From positions 5,322,501 to 5,386,500 of the forward strand of contig NC_088787.1 of assembly GCF_949628265.1 (NCBI RefSeq): DNA of 64,000 bases, written 5' to 3'. This document shows positions 24,075 through 35,315 of this stretch, one piece after another. Source of the stretch: Cloeon dipterum. Taxonomy: Eukaryota; Arthropoda; Insecta; Ephemeroptera; Baetidae. The translations under genes were made by a program, and so were the position numbers. Below the pieces are notes generated by a model. That model did not search any database and had not been told where the DNA came from. It saw only the letters and a program-made list of their open reading frames with translations. Position 1 is the first letter of the stretch, and each line of letters begins with the position of its first letter.

Positions 24075-26318
24075 TTTCCAACTATTAACAAAAAGGAACA
24101 AAAGACAAAAAATTATACAATTTTTATTGTTTGTTCTAGAATTAATCGATCGCTTTTATTTGTAATTTATTTTAATGCTGTTTTTTATTATTTAAATCAG
24201 ATTGGAAAACAACGGGCTGCACGGAAGACGGAAGTATAGAAATACACTTTGCGGCTGCCTTTTATTTGATAAGAATTTGAGTGAAAGTTATAGCAGATCA
24301 AGGCATTCAATCGTTTATTATCCATTTAAATTTACTCAAGTGGAATAAATTGCTCGAATTTAATAATAATGAGAGGAAATTTTAAAATGACGATTCTTTG
24401 CAGGCGCCGACCGCAGAAGCTTAATTACGAGCAAAAAAAAAACGCAGCCGCTCATCGAGGGAGAAATCGAATTAAAATTCAAGGAATGAAATTTTTAGAA
24501 AAAGCTCAATCTATTTGGACTTTTTCTGGAGGTCTCTAAGGGAACGAGTCGTACCTGACTAACCTTTATGGCTCCGAGAGAATGACAAATGTTTCCGCTT
24601 CTACTAAATTACCCAAGATCAGGTGCAAATTCATGAATCGTCATAATTATTTTCTAGCAACGATTAATTTTTATGGTAGATTATAGATGAATTAAGCACA
24701 TTTCCGGAGATTAAGCTAAAATAAACTGCGTTCCATACTTTGAACCCAGAAATTTTCGGGGGTTTCCCTTGATAAATCCAAAAGTTTAAAAAGCAGCCTG
24801 TGCGGCCAGTAACTTGAGACAACTTCTTTTAATTATTTGCTTACCGATTTTTATGAGGCGAAAGGGTGCGAGAGGAATGTGCGGCACTTGTCTTGCTCTC
24901 GTCTGATCGGTGATTGCCGCTCCCCCGTAGTAGCCACCGCTCGCGGTTTCTGATAACAGTGTGTGTTGTTTCCCATCTTCAATAAATTTATTTTATTTTC
25001 ATAAGCAGGTTTTGTTATTTGCGTCAGAGGTTCGATAAGAAACCAAAGCCGGCCAAACCGCAGAAATAATTGAAAAATTCAATCGCTCACTCGGCTCGTT
25101 TGGAAATAACTTCGTTATCTCGTAAATGCAGGAAAATGTGGACTGAGCGATTGGAAAACGCTTTCTACAAGAGTCGCCGACCGCAGAAACCTCAAAATGT
25201 TGCAACGGCCGAGGATAAGGGGTGGTAAAGCGGCTGCAAGGCACGCGATCCCTATCGGAGCAGCTGGTTAAAAGTATAGGCAAAGATGGGGACTATGGGA
25301 CGAGTGATGGAAATGCCAGAAATGCCGAAAATTGCGAGGAAGCTGTGATTTCAAGCTTCAAATAATATATGAGGAGCTATAGAGACATGAAGTAATTTTT
25401 AATGCGAATGCGACTTGATTTTAATTTAAATTTATTTTGTTTGAAGATCAATTTGAGATTTTTTTGCTCTAGATTCTTGAGTTTGTCACGGTTTTTTCTT
25501 TACTAATGTCTTCTAATAAAAGCGTTATTTACATTATAAAATCTACTGAAGGATGAGAGCAGAAATAATAGCTTCTTATCACCGCCTCACTCATTTCCTT
25601 CCGGCCAACACAACAGCACACTGCTTTATTATCTCTTTCCATTCATAAAGATTAGAGGAGAAATTAAAATAAATAAAGAGTTGCTGACTATTACACACTT
25701 AACGATACTTGACTCAAGCGTTTTTCAAAATTTATTTCAAATATCGGGTTTTTGTTTTGTTAAGTGATATATTTTAGCTGCGAGAAATAGCCAGTTTATT
25801 CATCAGAATTATGAGGAATGATTGAAAATGTAAAATACTTATTTTTTGTTTATTCACATACTTTGTCAATTACACACATTTTTATATAGTCAATTTTATT
25901 GATAAAATTATAAATGCGTGAGAAAAGGCAACACTCCCTGGCAAACAACTAGCAAAAGGACAGATCGAGTCAGAGTGGGCCTATAGTATATAAATATTAA
26001 AATTATCACACAACAATTTAAAATCTTGAAAACACATGCAGAGCGGAATGAACTATATGCCACACTACTTGTCTTCATTCACAGTATATAGTTTTGGTAT
26101 CATTAGAAACATAAAAAGATTTATTTTTTTCCAAAAGAAAACAACGATACATCATGTTAAAGGATATTATGCGTCTATGAACGAAAGATTAAGTTAAAAT
26201 ATTATTTAGAGCCTAAGGCCGATGGTGCTTAAGAGTTTCAGGTTTTGCCCTGACTCGTAAGTCGCATCTTCTAAACGTGGTGTCGGCCTCGAAGTCCTCG
26301 GCCTTGTAGGCATCGCTT
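24075..26318. other. Intergenic between yellow B and C
   Basis: No gene. It includes a block at 25010-25190 (CAGAGGTTCGATAAGAAA ... GGAAATAACT) that recurs at 32465-32640 upstream of yellow C, marking the extent of the yellow tandem duplication. The last 100 bases (26215-26318) hold out-of-frame coding homology to the yellow B C-terminus. Confidence 0.55.
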
Positions 26319-29300
26319 TCACTTTCTTTGCCGATCGCGGCGTTCTGAGACAGTTATCGGCTGTTCGTAGAGATCAGGAGGAGGGGGTGTGCAAGCGGGC
26401 CGGTGATATATAACTTCCTCGTACAGCTCTTCTACGGGGCCGACGTCATCGTAATCGGCCGAAACGGAATTTGTGCAGGCGGCACCTCTCGAATTCTCAT
26501 CTTGGACTTCCTGCTGGTTGTTACGGAAAACGGACAGTTGCTGTTCCTCGTTGGCTTTTGGCGGATTGTTTCTCTTCTGTCTCAGGATGAACCACAAAAA
26601 GGTCAAACTCGACAAGATCACGTAGACCACGATGGAGGCGATCAGGATGATGATAAACAGCCAATATTGGTCCAATTTTTCCGACATGATGCTGCACTCA
26701 CACTCCTGGTCCTGCACCGCGGCTGTGGCAGTTTCCCCAACAATTACCTTCAAAGATTTTTCTGTGGTTGGAGTAGACTTGAATCGTTTTGTGCTTTTAA
26801 CACGCGCTGATTTGGTAGTGGTGGTTATTGGAGTGGTCGCAATAGCTGGCGTAACTGAAATATGAATAAATCGACATGATGTCATTAATTCATTAATTTA
26901 ATCAATGGGAAATCAACAAATTTTTAGCTTTAGTCTGTAGCATTATTGAAAAAAGTTCGTGAACAGTTTCTGCTTATTCTGCTCGTTAAATTTGAATTTT
27001 TTAAGTGAAAAAAATCCCAACAGCGTCAGGGAAACTCTAAATGTTTGTATTTTTCAATAGTTAAAAAAAGAGAAAAATCTAGAGACACGATGATTTAATA
27101 AAAGCAAGAGTTATTTAAAATATATTTGGATGGTTTATTTAGATACAAAAGGAAAATAGATTTATTTTTCATTCTTTTTGGCATCTGAAAGTTGTCAAGG
27201 GAACTGTGTTCAGAAGAAACTTACCAGGTGGTGAGGGCTTGAAAATATATGACTCAGCACCGACTGCAGCCTTTAAAATCCTGTATTTTGGCTCTCCTTT
27301 GTCATCGTAAACCACCATCCAAAGGATTCCACTTGGATCCAAGGCTAAAGTAAACGGCAAACCAGTATACCGTATATTGGCCTAAAACCAATCAATGATT
27401 AAAAATTACTGAGTGGATGTAGAGTTTAGGGAAAACAGTTAAATTTTTGTATCGTGTTTAAAAAATTTAATATCGCGTGAGCTACAAAAAGTTTTTAACC
27501 GTATTAAATATTTAATTTTTATAAATTTTCTTGATGGCCACCTCAAACGAGGAGCACCCGCTCTCAACAAAAGCGTTTCTCCCAAAAATATTTTACGATT
27601 ATGGGGATTCACAAAAACCGTGTTTGACTAATCGCAAAAATATTATCTTCTCAAACAAATGATATTTTAAATCGGTTTCCTATACCTGATATAAACGTTG
27701 CTCCTTAAATGGGCGGGAAGTGTGGAAAAAGGAAGTGTAATTCGTCTCAAAAAAGGCGGCATATATGGTGCCGTGGTTGTCCATCAGCATTCGATACGGA
27801 TTAATTGCAGTCCAATTTCCGATTAGTGTTGGATTTGCAGCTCGAGTTTGGTTATTGCGAAGTGCAGCAACGGAAATGGAATACAGTTCGGTGGATTTCC
27901 ATTTGCCAAGGTAAAGCTGTCTCGGCTCCTCCTTCGGGGAAAGGGCAATAGAAATAACGTCGATTTCTTTTATATCCATTATCCAAGATTTTTTTCTTTT
28001 CAAACTAAACACGACAATGTTTTTTCCACCCCACCACGCAATGTAAGCCAAGGTATCGTTGGGCGTTTCATCAAGCACCAAATCGTGCGTCGATTTTTTA
28101 AAAGGAAAAACATGGATGATTTCGGTTTGATCGTTCTTGGACAGATGTATAATCCATAATTTTGCGTAGCAATCTTCGCTACCGTTGTCCAACACCCATA
28201 GCCTGTCAGCCGAATCAACTTCCAGCCCCGTTGCTTCTTCAATTTTGTCACAGTCTCCCTTTCCCTGCAAAAATAGAAGAATTGATTGGCTCTTTTTAAC
28301 AATCGAGTCAAACTGGCACTCACAGAAATCAATCACAAAATGAAATGGATTTATATAGCAAAGCGACTTTCTATAGTTTCCAAATTATTTCGCTTCTACA
28401 ACGAAATAATAAAAACATTCAGGGAAAAATACACGTGATGCATTGTAATTTTGGCAGATTCAAAAACTTTATTGCAAAGGAAAATTTTGTCAAATTGACG
28501 AGAAGACCGGTTTTTAGCAATAAGCTTAAAGCTTGCCACGATTTTAAGTTCCTTATTACTAACTATGCGCTTTGCACTTGCAATCCGAGTCAGGGGCAGG
28601 TTCGACACCCTAAAAAAAACGCGGAGGCTCATCGGCACCGGAAAAATGGAAAAAATCCACTCGGGGGCCGGTCTCAGGGTGGGCCACCTAGAAAATGGTT
28701 GCCAGGGTGGGGCGGGTAGCGGGGCACGCCGAAACATTTCCAGGGAGTGGTCGTGACCTACTAACCCTATCTTTGCCCCGTCGAATTATTAGACGAAAAA
28801 AATCCGAGCAGTGCCCCCGTTGAGACATTGGTAAATTGCTTAAAAATTTTCGTTGCGTGGGTCAACTTTCGGAATGAATTGTGTATTTTGAAAAAAGGGA
28901 AAAAGAGTTATTCGGGCGCCACGCTCGCCGCTCCGCCGAAAAGCGCCTCGCTGGAGAGCGCAGCAAAAATTAGAGAAAGAGTCGGTGGCGCCGCTGAATA
29001 ATGCTCTGCCGCAAAGTGCTTCGCTGACGCGCACTTCTTCGCTATACAGCATTCGCCACAGCAAAATTAGAGTACCTGTTGGCGGCGCTGCGCGGCGACG
29101 CTCGCTCCGCCCGTGTGCGCGTTGCATCGCGAGTTCAAATTCGGCATTTTGAGACACTCAAAAGAGCCGAAAAAAAGTAAAAGCACCGTTAGAACCGCGT
29201 TGTAACAGTTTTCAGGGTGCGCGACCTGAGGAAGGTCAGAAGTTCCGTGGTTTGGAGAGCGAGATATTGCCGCCGAGTACCGTCATATGTGCACGAAAAC

Positions 29301-30662
29301 GCTGAAAAAGCATTAAAATTCGGCCTGGGCAAGGATCTCAGGTCGCGGTACCCTGAGAATGGTCGGTAGGGAAGTAGGGAAAGCAAGGCCAGAGCCCTGT
29401 CGAATGAGGGTATCGTGGTCAACTCTCCGACGAGCGGTCGAATTTTGGCAAAATTAAATCCATTCTCGTCGAGGCCGGCTCACAGAAAACGCCTTTTGCT
29501 GTATGCACACACACTATCGTGTGCAAAAGCCAAAAAACCGCATAACAATTTTTTGGCATAGCGAAATTGCTTTTAATCAAGATTTGGGCGTTCTGATTCA
29601 TTCGCCAAAATGGAAAGAATTCGTCCAGGGGCTGTGCCACGCCCATTTTATGCTGTCATTAAAAAATCCAAATTTTTAAAACTCCCCCGTAATTCGTCTA
29701 TGGGCCCCAAATTTTTCAAAATCGGTTAGCAGTCACTGTTTGCCGATCGGAAAAGGTAAAGTGTGGTATTCGCGGCCGAATTTATTTTTTTTACTAATTA
29801 AAAACCGTAATGTTGTCCTTATGGGAGGCGCAAAAACCATTCCGCGCCGCGCGCCAAATCGATTGCATCCCAGGATTTTAATCCGATCAGATCGGATTTG
29901 GTCTTAAAACGTTCTTAGACAAATTGCGCATCGATTATTGTGGATCTTTTTTTTCAATTTTTGCCAAGGGTCGACTCGACTCTAATCCTGACGAAAGGGT
30001 GAATATCGACAAATTTGCCCGGCTAATAACTCCGGCGCTATGGGCCCGAAAATTTATTTCCGCACACCGCGTTAGCTTTGTCTTATTGGCTAGTCCTTTC
30101 CGAATCTCGGTTTTAGAGAAAACCCCCGCGTAGAGGCTACGAGTACCGAAAATTTGTGATTTGTGCCTTTGAAAAATCGCCCTAAACCCTGAACCTGAAA
30201 ATTCGACCGCTGGACAAAAGGTGCTGCATTTCATACCCACAGAAACGAGAAAAGAATAGCCCAAGAAAAGCGATTCGCCATATTTTTAGATTCAGAACAA
30301 CTTTCTCAATTAATTAAATAGAATTTATTTACGCTACTTACATGCATGTTCCTCGAAGGAAATGGCGTGAGCTTGGGGGGTGCAATGGACGCACTGTACG
30401 TCGGCAAAGCCACCAGACTTATCGGAATGCCAGCATAGAATTGATCAAGGCTGATGAAGATCCGTGTTCCGTACACAGCCATGTAACGAGCTTGAAAATG
30501 CTCTGGTTTGTAAGCTCCAGTTAACAAGAAACGATTCCTGCTCTCCTCGGACGGCCACTCGTAATCCCATTGATTGGGCCACTCAAAGACTGAAATGAAG
30601 TTGGCGGCGGTGGCCAGGGATGAAAGCCAGAGCAAGGAAAAGGTGCACAAGAACGAATTCAT
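26319..30662 (-). CDS. Yellow/MRJP-like protein C with transmembrane helix and cytoplasmic tail
   Basis: Four exons: complement(join(26319..26854,27225..27381,27686..28264,30342..30662)), 530 aa. Signal peptide (LLWLSSLATA), then the MRJP domain with YEWPSEESRNR, GDCDKIEEATGLEVDS, DRLWVLDNG and DLVLDETPNDTLAY. A Thr/Lys-rich stalk follows (TTPITTTTKSAR), then a transmembrane helix at about 416-441 and a RQKRNN stop-transfer. The tail of about 90 residues shares YDDVGP, ELYEEVIYHRPACTPPPPDLY and an N-terminal ENSR box with B. The frame ends at RDRQRK; beyond the stop, another frame keeps homology to B's C-terminus (MPTRPRT and ...NLKLLS), so the tail looks shortened by a frameshift. Intron 1 is 2.1 kb and holds dispersed repeats. 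Start aligned with genes A and B; a further Met 18 nt upstream (30680) is possible. Confidence 0.87.
28600..30270. repeat. Dispersed repeat cluster in yellow C intron 1
   Basis: Two copies of a family marked by TCAGGGTG...ACCCTGA, GTCGTGGTC and GAGCGGTCGAATTTT lie at about 28600-28800 and 29205-29460. More copies: 3975-4265, 4780-4925, 13985-14215, 49200-49480 (reversed) and 56040-56290. The 29640-30270 part resembles 5050-5790 and 56440-57000. Confidence 0.6.
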
Positions 30663-33150
30663 GCTTCTAGCCTCTTCCAAACTGTGCTAAGAAGGAACGA
30701 AAAAAACTCAACTGATATATTTTGAGAAAATTCAGAACGGTGCGAAGCCAGAGAGTCAAATGCGTTGGATTGAACTTAAACACCCGGCTTTTGTACTCCA
30801 AAATCCCGGAACTTTTAGAATTAAATAAAAATCAGTAGATTACGGTTGAAAAAAGCAACAGTTGAGTAGAGCTGTGCATTAAATTAAAAAGGAAAAAATG
30901 TTTTTATAAAGTCAGGATCTCAGATCTCTTTGCCTTTTAAAAATTTGAGCAGCGCATGTTTGAAAAAAACTATAATCCTTTGAATTATTTTCGTAAAAAC
31001 CTTCAGATTTGAATTTATTTTATGTCTAATCCATAATAAGCTCCATAAAAAACACAATTTTTTTTGCTCATTTTATCCCGGTCCGAGGACCGGAGGACCG
31101 GGAAGGGCGCGCACTGCACTAGCACGAATGCTTAATTCCGAGTCCCAATAACACCGCAAACGGATTGAATGGGCGCACCAGGCCGCACAGGGACCACGCC
31201 CACTCAAGGGCCACTTGCCTCCGCACCGAGGACTTTTTTTGAAACGCTAGACATTCGTCCCGTGAAGCCAAATCACGCATGCTGGAAAGGTGCAAACCAG
31301 CAAGTAGCGAGTCGCCTCCCAGCCCGTTGAGCAATTTGAGCAATTCGAGTCACTAAACTAACCACTTTTTGCCATCTCTGACATTGGGCGGCCAGTATTA
31401 GATCTCCGAACCGCTCAAATACTGTACCTCACATTGCTTTGACACTCCTGAGAGTGCCGCTGAACAATGCGAGCCAACGGGCTGGTTTATTTTGTTTTTT
31501 ATGTTTTTATGTTTGTTTATTATTTTTTATTCAAGACTAAATATCACATTTACAAGAAAAATAATTATTGAAATTTAATAGAGGTCTCAGCCAGCCGCGC
31601 TAGCCGGCAAATTTTTGGTAACGTGGTCAGCAGCCAGCCGCCGTGAGTGTGACCTGCATGGCTAAGCTTCACCGCAGCCTCCAGTGAAAAAGGGTCAAAA
31701 ATTAAAAAGCACAGGAGAGAAATGTCTAAAAGCACTATTAAGAACTTCACGTTCAAAATATTGCCAGTCGCGCCAGACGCGTGTAAAAATGGCCAGCCCC
31801 CGCTAGAGAAAAAGTTTGGCTAATTGTAAGCCGGTTCCACAAGCCGCCATCTTAAATCTCGCGGCTGACACCTCTAAAAAATTAACAATAACAAAATGGA
31901 AAAAAATTACTAGACACAAAACCCTTTTAAAATTGCACCTCATAAGAGAGGAAAATTTTTAATAAAATGATAATTTGACAGATTTTTTGGATCAATTTAA
32001 CGATGTGCTCTTATTAGTAGTTTTGGAATAACGAAAAGAAATAAACTGCGTTTCATTTTCAAGCCGGAGGTTTTTGGGTTTTTCCCTTTTGATAAATCCC
32101 GCGGTTCAAAATCAACTTTTCACGTCAGAAAACCTGAAGCAAAAAAAAATCTGGTGAAATTAATTTCAACGAATAATATTACCACGACTTTTTTGCATTC
32201 AATGCATCGAATTTGTAGGCCTATCAAGCTGAAACGGACTTTTTAGCCACTAGCTTTAATGTACTAATTACAATTTAGGTTTAAACGAGCGACACACGAT
32301 CAACCGGCTTACCAGCTATCTGAGATAGTTTTTTTTTTTGTATCGCTGCGTGGTGCACATTACCCAAGCAACTAACTCGCTTAGCGAAAGAAATTAAGCA
32401 GTGAATATATTTTGGATAAAACTTCCTAAAATTCTTTTTATATCTGCGCAGGAGGTTAGTCTTGCGTCAGAGGTTCGATAAGAAATTAATCAAAGTTGGC
32501 CAAACCACAGAAATAATTGAAAAATTCAAGCACTCACTCGGCTCGATTGGAAATAACTCGTAATCGCGCACATATAGGAAATTGCGGTATGAGCGTTTGA
32601 CGCAGGCTGACTGCGCGATTTCAAAACGCTTTTCAACACCAGGCGCATATACCACACAAAAACTCAGCCGCTTGAACCGCGTCCTGAGGAAGATATCAAA
32701 CCGAAATTCAGGAAAGGAAAAGCATCGAAATTTCCGAAATTTCTGTCACTCGAACTCGACTTTTACTCGCGATTTATGTGGACGCAAGTTTTTAGAATGG
32801 AAAAAGTCACTCATCTGGACAGTTATTTAATTTTGAATTAGTACCCCAGCAAATATTGTATGAATAAATATTTTTATTTTATAAAATTGTACCAAGAGGT
32901 TTTGTTAAATAAGGATAAACATGTATGTAATTTGGACTTCTATCTTTGTTTGAGAAACAAATAAAAAAACAGTAGACATATTTTAAGCATTTCATTTGTC
33001 CAAAGCCAACCACAAACAGCGCATTGTCACTCGCAAATCAGCCTATATCTATTCTCATTCTATACAAAAGCACATCACAGTAAGTAATCTAAATAAGTTA
33101 AAGAATAAATTTAAGAGTCAATTCGTTATATTTATTTATAGTTTGCAATA
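30663..33150. other. Intergenic between yellow C and the Cys/His-rich gene
   Basis: No gene. It contains a dispersed repeat at 31125-31475 also seen at 2200-2440, 12650-12925 and 39655-39870, and a block at 31580-31720 (GAGGTCTCAG ... AAAAAGGGTCAAAAATTAAAAAG) recurring at 44360-44475 and 48020-48145. Confidence 0.55.
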
Positions 33151-33725
33151 ATGGATTCGATGGAAGCAGGGAACAGTGCGGCGGGAGAGAGCAGCAGTGA
33201 AGGAGGAATATATGTCATCCAAGCAGCAAACAAACTTTATTCGTAATTTTATCAAAAATCATTTTAAAGGGCCTGTACTATAAATTTATAATTCGCAGTG
33301 CGTTGTTCGAATGCTGTGCTGAACGAAAAATTTGCATCTACTGCAGCAAAAGGATCGACAATAACCTCGACAACCCCTTGAGTTCAGAAGAAGCGGAGAA
33401 GGTGCCGAGAATGTGTCCTCACCACTTCAAAATCGGCAACCCTAACAGAAAATACTCAAAAGAGCCACAAGATCCGCAAAATATTTGCCAAGCTTGCGCA
33501 ATCATCTTCCGGTTGGTTTTATCTACTTCTTGGTTCCTTTAATGTTGGATTTTTTTCAGGAATGTCTTAAAAACGTGTCACTTCACCAGCAACACACCTT
33601 TTAGGCTCGCAACTCATAATCTAAGGTGCATGTCGAGCATGAAAGAGGCTGGTAGAGGATTTGAATTAAAACTTATCACTCCGACATTTCCAACCAAATA
33701 TGTCGCAGTTGAGATAGACTGTTAG
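33151..33725 (+). CDS. Small Cys/His-rich protein, possible zinc binding, unknown function
   Basis: Three exons join(33151..33242,33299..33511,33560..33725) give 156 aa with consistent phases (2, 2) and good junctions (TTC|GTAATT, TTCGCAG|, CG|GTTGG, TTTTTCAG|). The N-terminus is Ser/Gly/Glu-rich (SAAGESSSEGG). The middle has CC, CIYC, MCPHHF and CQAC, and exon 3 adds KTCHF. The spacing CxxC ... CxHH ... CxxC suggests a metal-binding knuckle, but I cannot match it to a named family. No signal peptide or membrane segment. A possible AATAAA lies near 33790. Its neighbours, yellow C and LRR-1, give no clue to its role. An ATG-initiated multi-exon frame in otherwise repeat-rich DNA argues that it is real. 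Confidence 0.6.
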
Positions 33726-35315
33726 ACACGCCGAAATAAGGAGTTTGACTCAAAGCGCATTGTATATTTATGTTTAAAACAGTTTCCAATAAATATCCAA
33801 GTGCGTGACAGCCACTATTTCCATACCTGTATTATTTTGAACACACAATCTTCACGCTAAAATATTATCAACAACAGTTTTAATTTGCGTTTTCTTGTTT
33901 TTTTAATTAATAAGCCATCACATCTGATATTGGCACAGCAGATAAATATTGCCACATTTTACTTTTTAACTCATGTCTATAATTAGTTCGTATTCTTTAT
34001 CATGTCAGTTTTGCAATTATTTAAACGCAGATGAATGATTCGCACTCGCAGTCGTTCTGCGTTTTAAAAGTAGGTTTGATTTTTTCCGCTGCAGAGTAGA
34101 AGGTTTAAAATAAGTTAATTAATTTAATATTTTCAAATTTTTACCATTCAATTCAAAATTTAAAGCATACTCAATGATAATTTTTTATAATTAAATTACG
34201 TCAAATTTGTCCTCTTTTTCAAGGCACCAATCAGTCAGTCAGAGACATAAATGAGGAATAAAGAAAAACCAGCGCTAGATTTTTATGGTGAAGAGAGGGA
34301 GCGTGCGCCGAGGCGAGCGGGAAATAGAAGCCTGTGTTGGTCTGCTTACTCTGCTTACAGCTCCTTGACTTTCACACAAATCCAAGGGAGAGGCAGCGCC
34401 TGCAGTTTGGCGAGCTATGCAACCTACTCGGCTTCTTTGCAATTAATCAACAGCGACCTCTATCAGCAGTGCAAAAAATTATTTTGCAAAATTTCAGCAA
34501 TCAAACGGCTCGGTCCTGGATGCATCTCGGCGGAAGTTGAACTAGATAATAATTTTATAATTTTATCAGAGGATAAAAGAACATGAGTGAAGCCCACTCG
34601 TAAATCGGAAAACTACTGCAAATCGTTCGTTTATTTGTTTAAATAATTGAAAAACTGACATGACAAAGAGTGGGAAAGAATTATACATCTTAAAAAGTAG
34701 ACAATTCGGCTGCAGCGTAAAAAAATAAGCTCTAATGTCTATATAATATGACTATTGAGTGGAAGGTGCGTTTATCTATCCAGGTAGCAAACAGTTTTCT
34801 TCGTTAAGACTGCGTTGATTTGGTCTGGAATATTGGGCTGTGATATGCCGGCACCTGAGCGTGATTAAATAGTCATTAAATAATAGCAAATGAACTTAAA
34901 TAGTTTATAAGATGCGCACACGGTGACACACTAGTCATTGAACCAATCAACTTTTTTTAATTTACGCAATTGAATAACGGAGAATATTTTCATATATTCA
35001 TATTTTTAAACAATTTAAAAAGGCTTCATTCGGGAAAATTTTGCAGACAAAAATTACTCCAATGGATTTAAAATGAGTTAAATTGCGGATTTATGAAGGT
35101 AAAATTTAAAAAAAGCATGGTTGCTACAGAAATGCTGGAAGGTCTAAATCTCAAAGACCAATTATTTACGTGATTCTCGATTCTCATCATTTTGTAAGAG
35201 TAAAAAAGCCGAAAACAAAGTAATTGCGGCAGAAAAATGAATTCCAATAATTTATTTTTGAATTGTAGGGGTTGGTTAATTTATCTAGAAAAAATTAAAA
35301 CAAATCAGAGTTATA
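33726..35315. other. Intergenic, no supported gene
   Basis: An open frame of 111 codons at 34251-34586 has no recognisable domain, no splice support and no duplicate, so it is not called. Otherwise AT-rich sequence, with a minus-strand poly(A) signal for LRR-1 at 35251-35256. Confidence 0.5.

Noticed and set aside
34251-34586. 111-codon plus-strand ORF
   Set aside because: No recognisable motif; Ser/Tyr-rich composition typical of chance; isolated.
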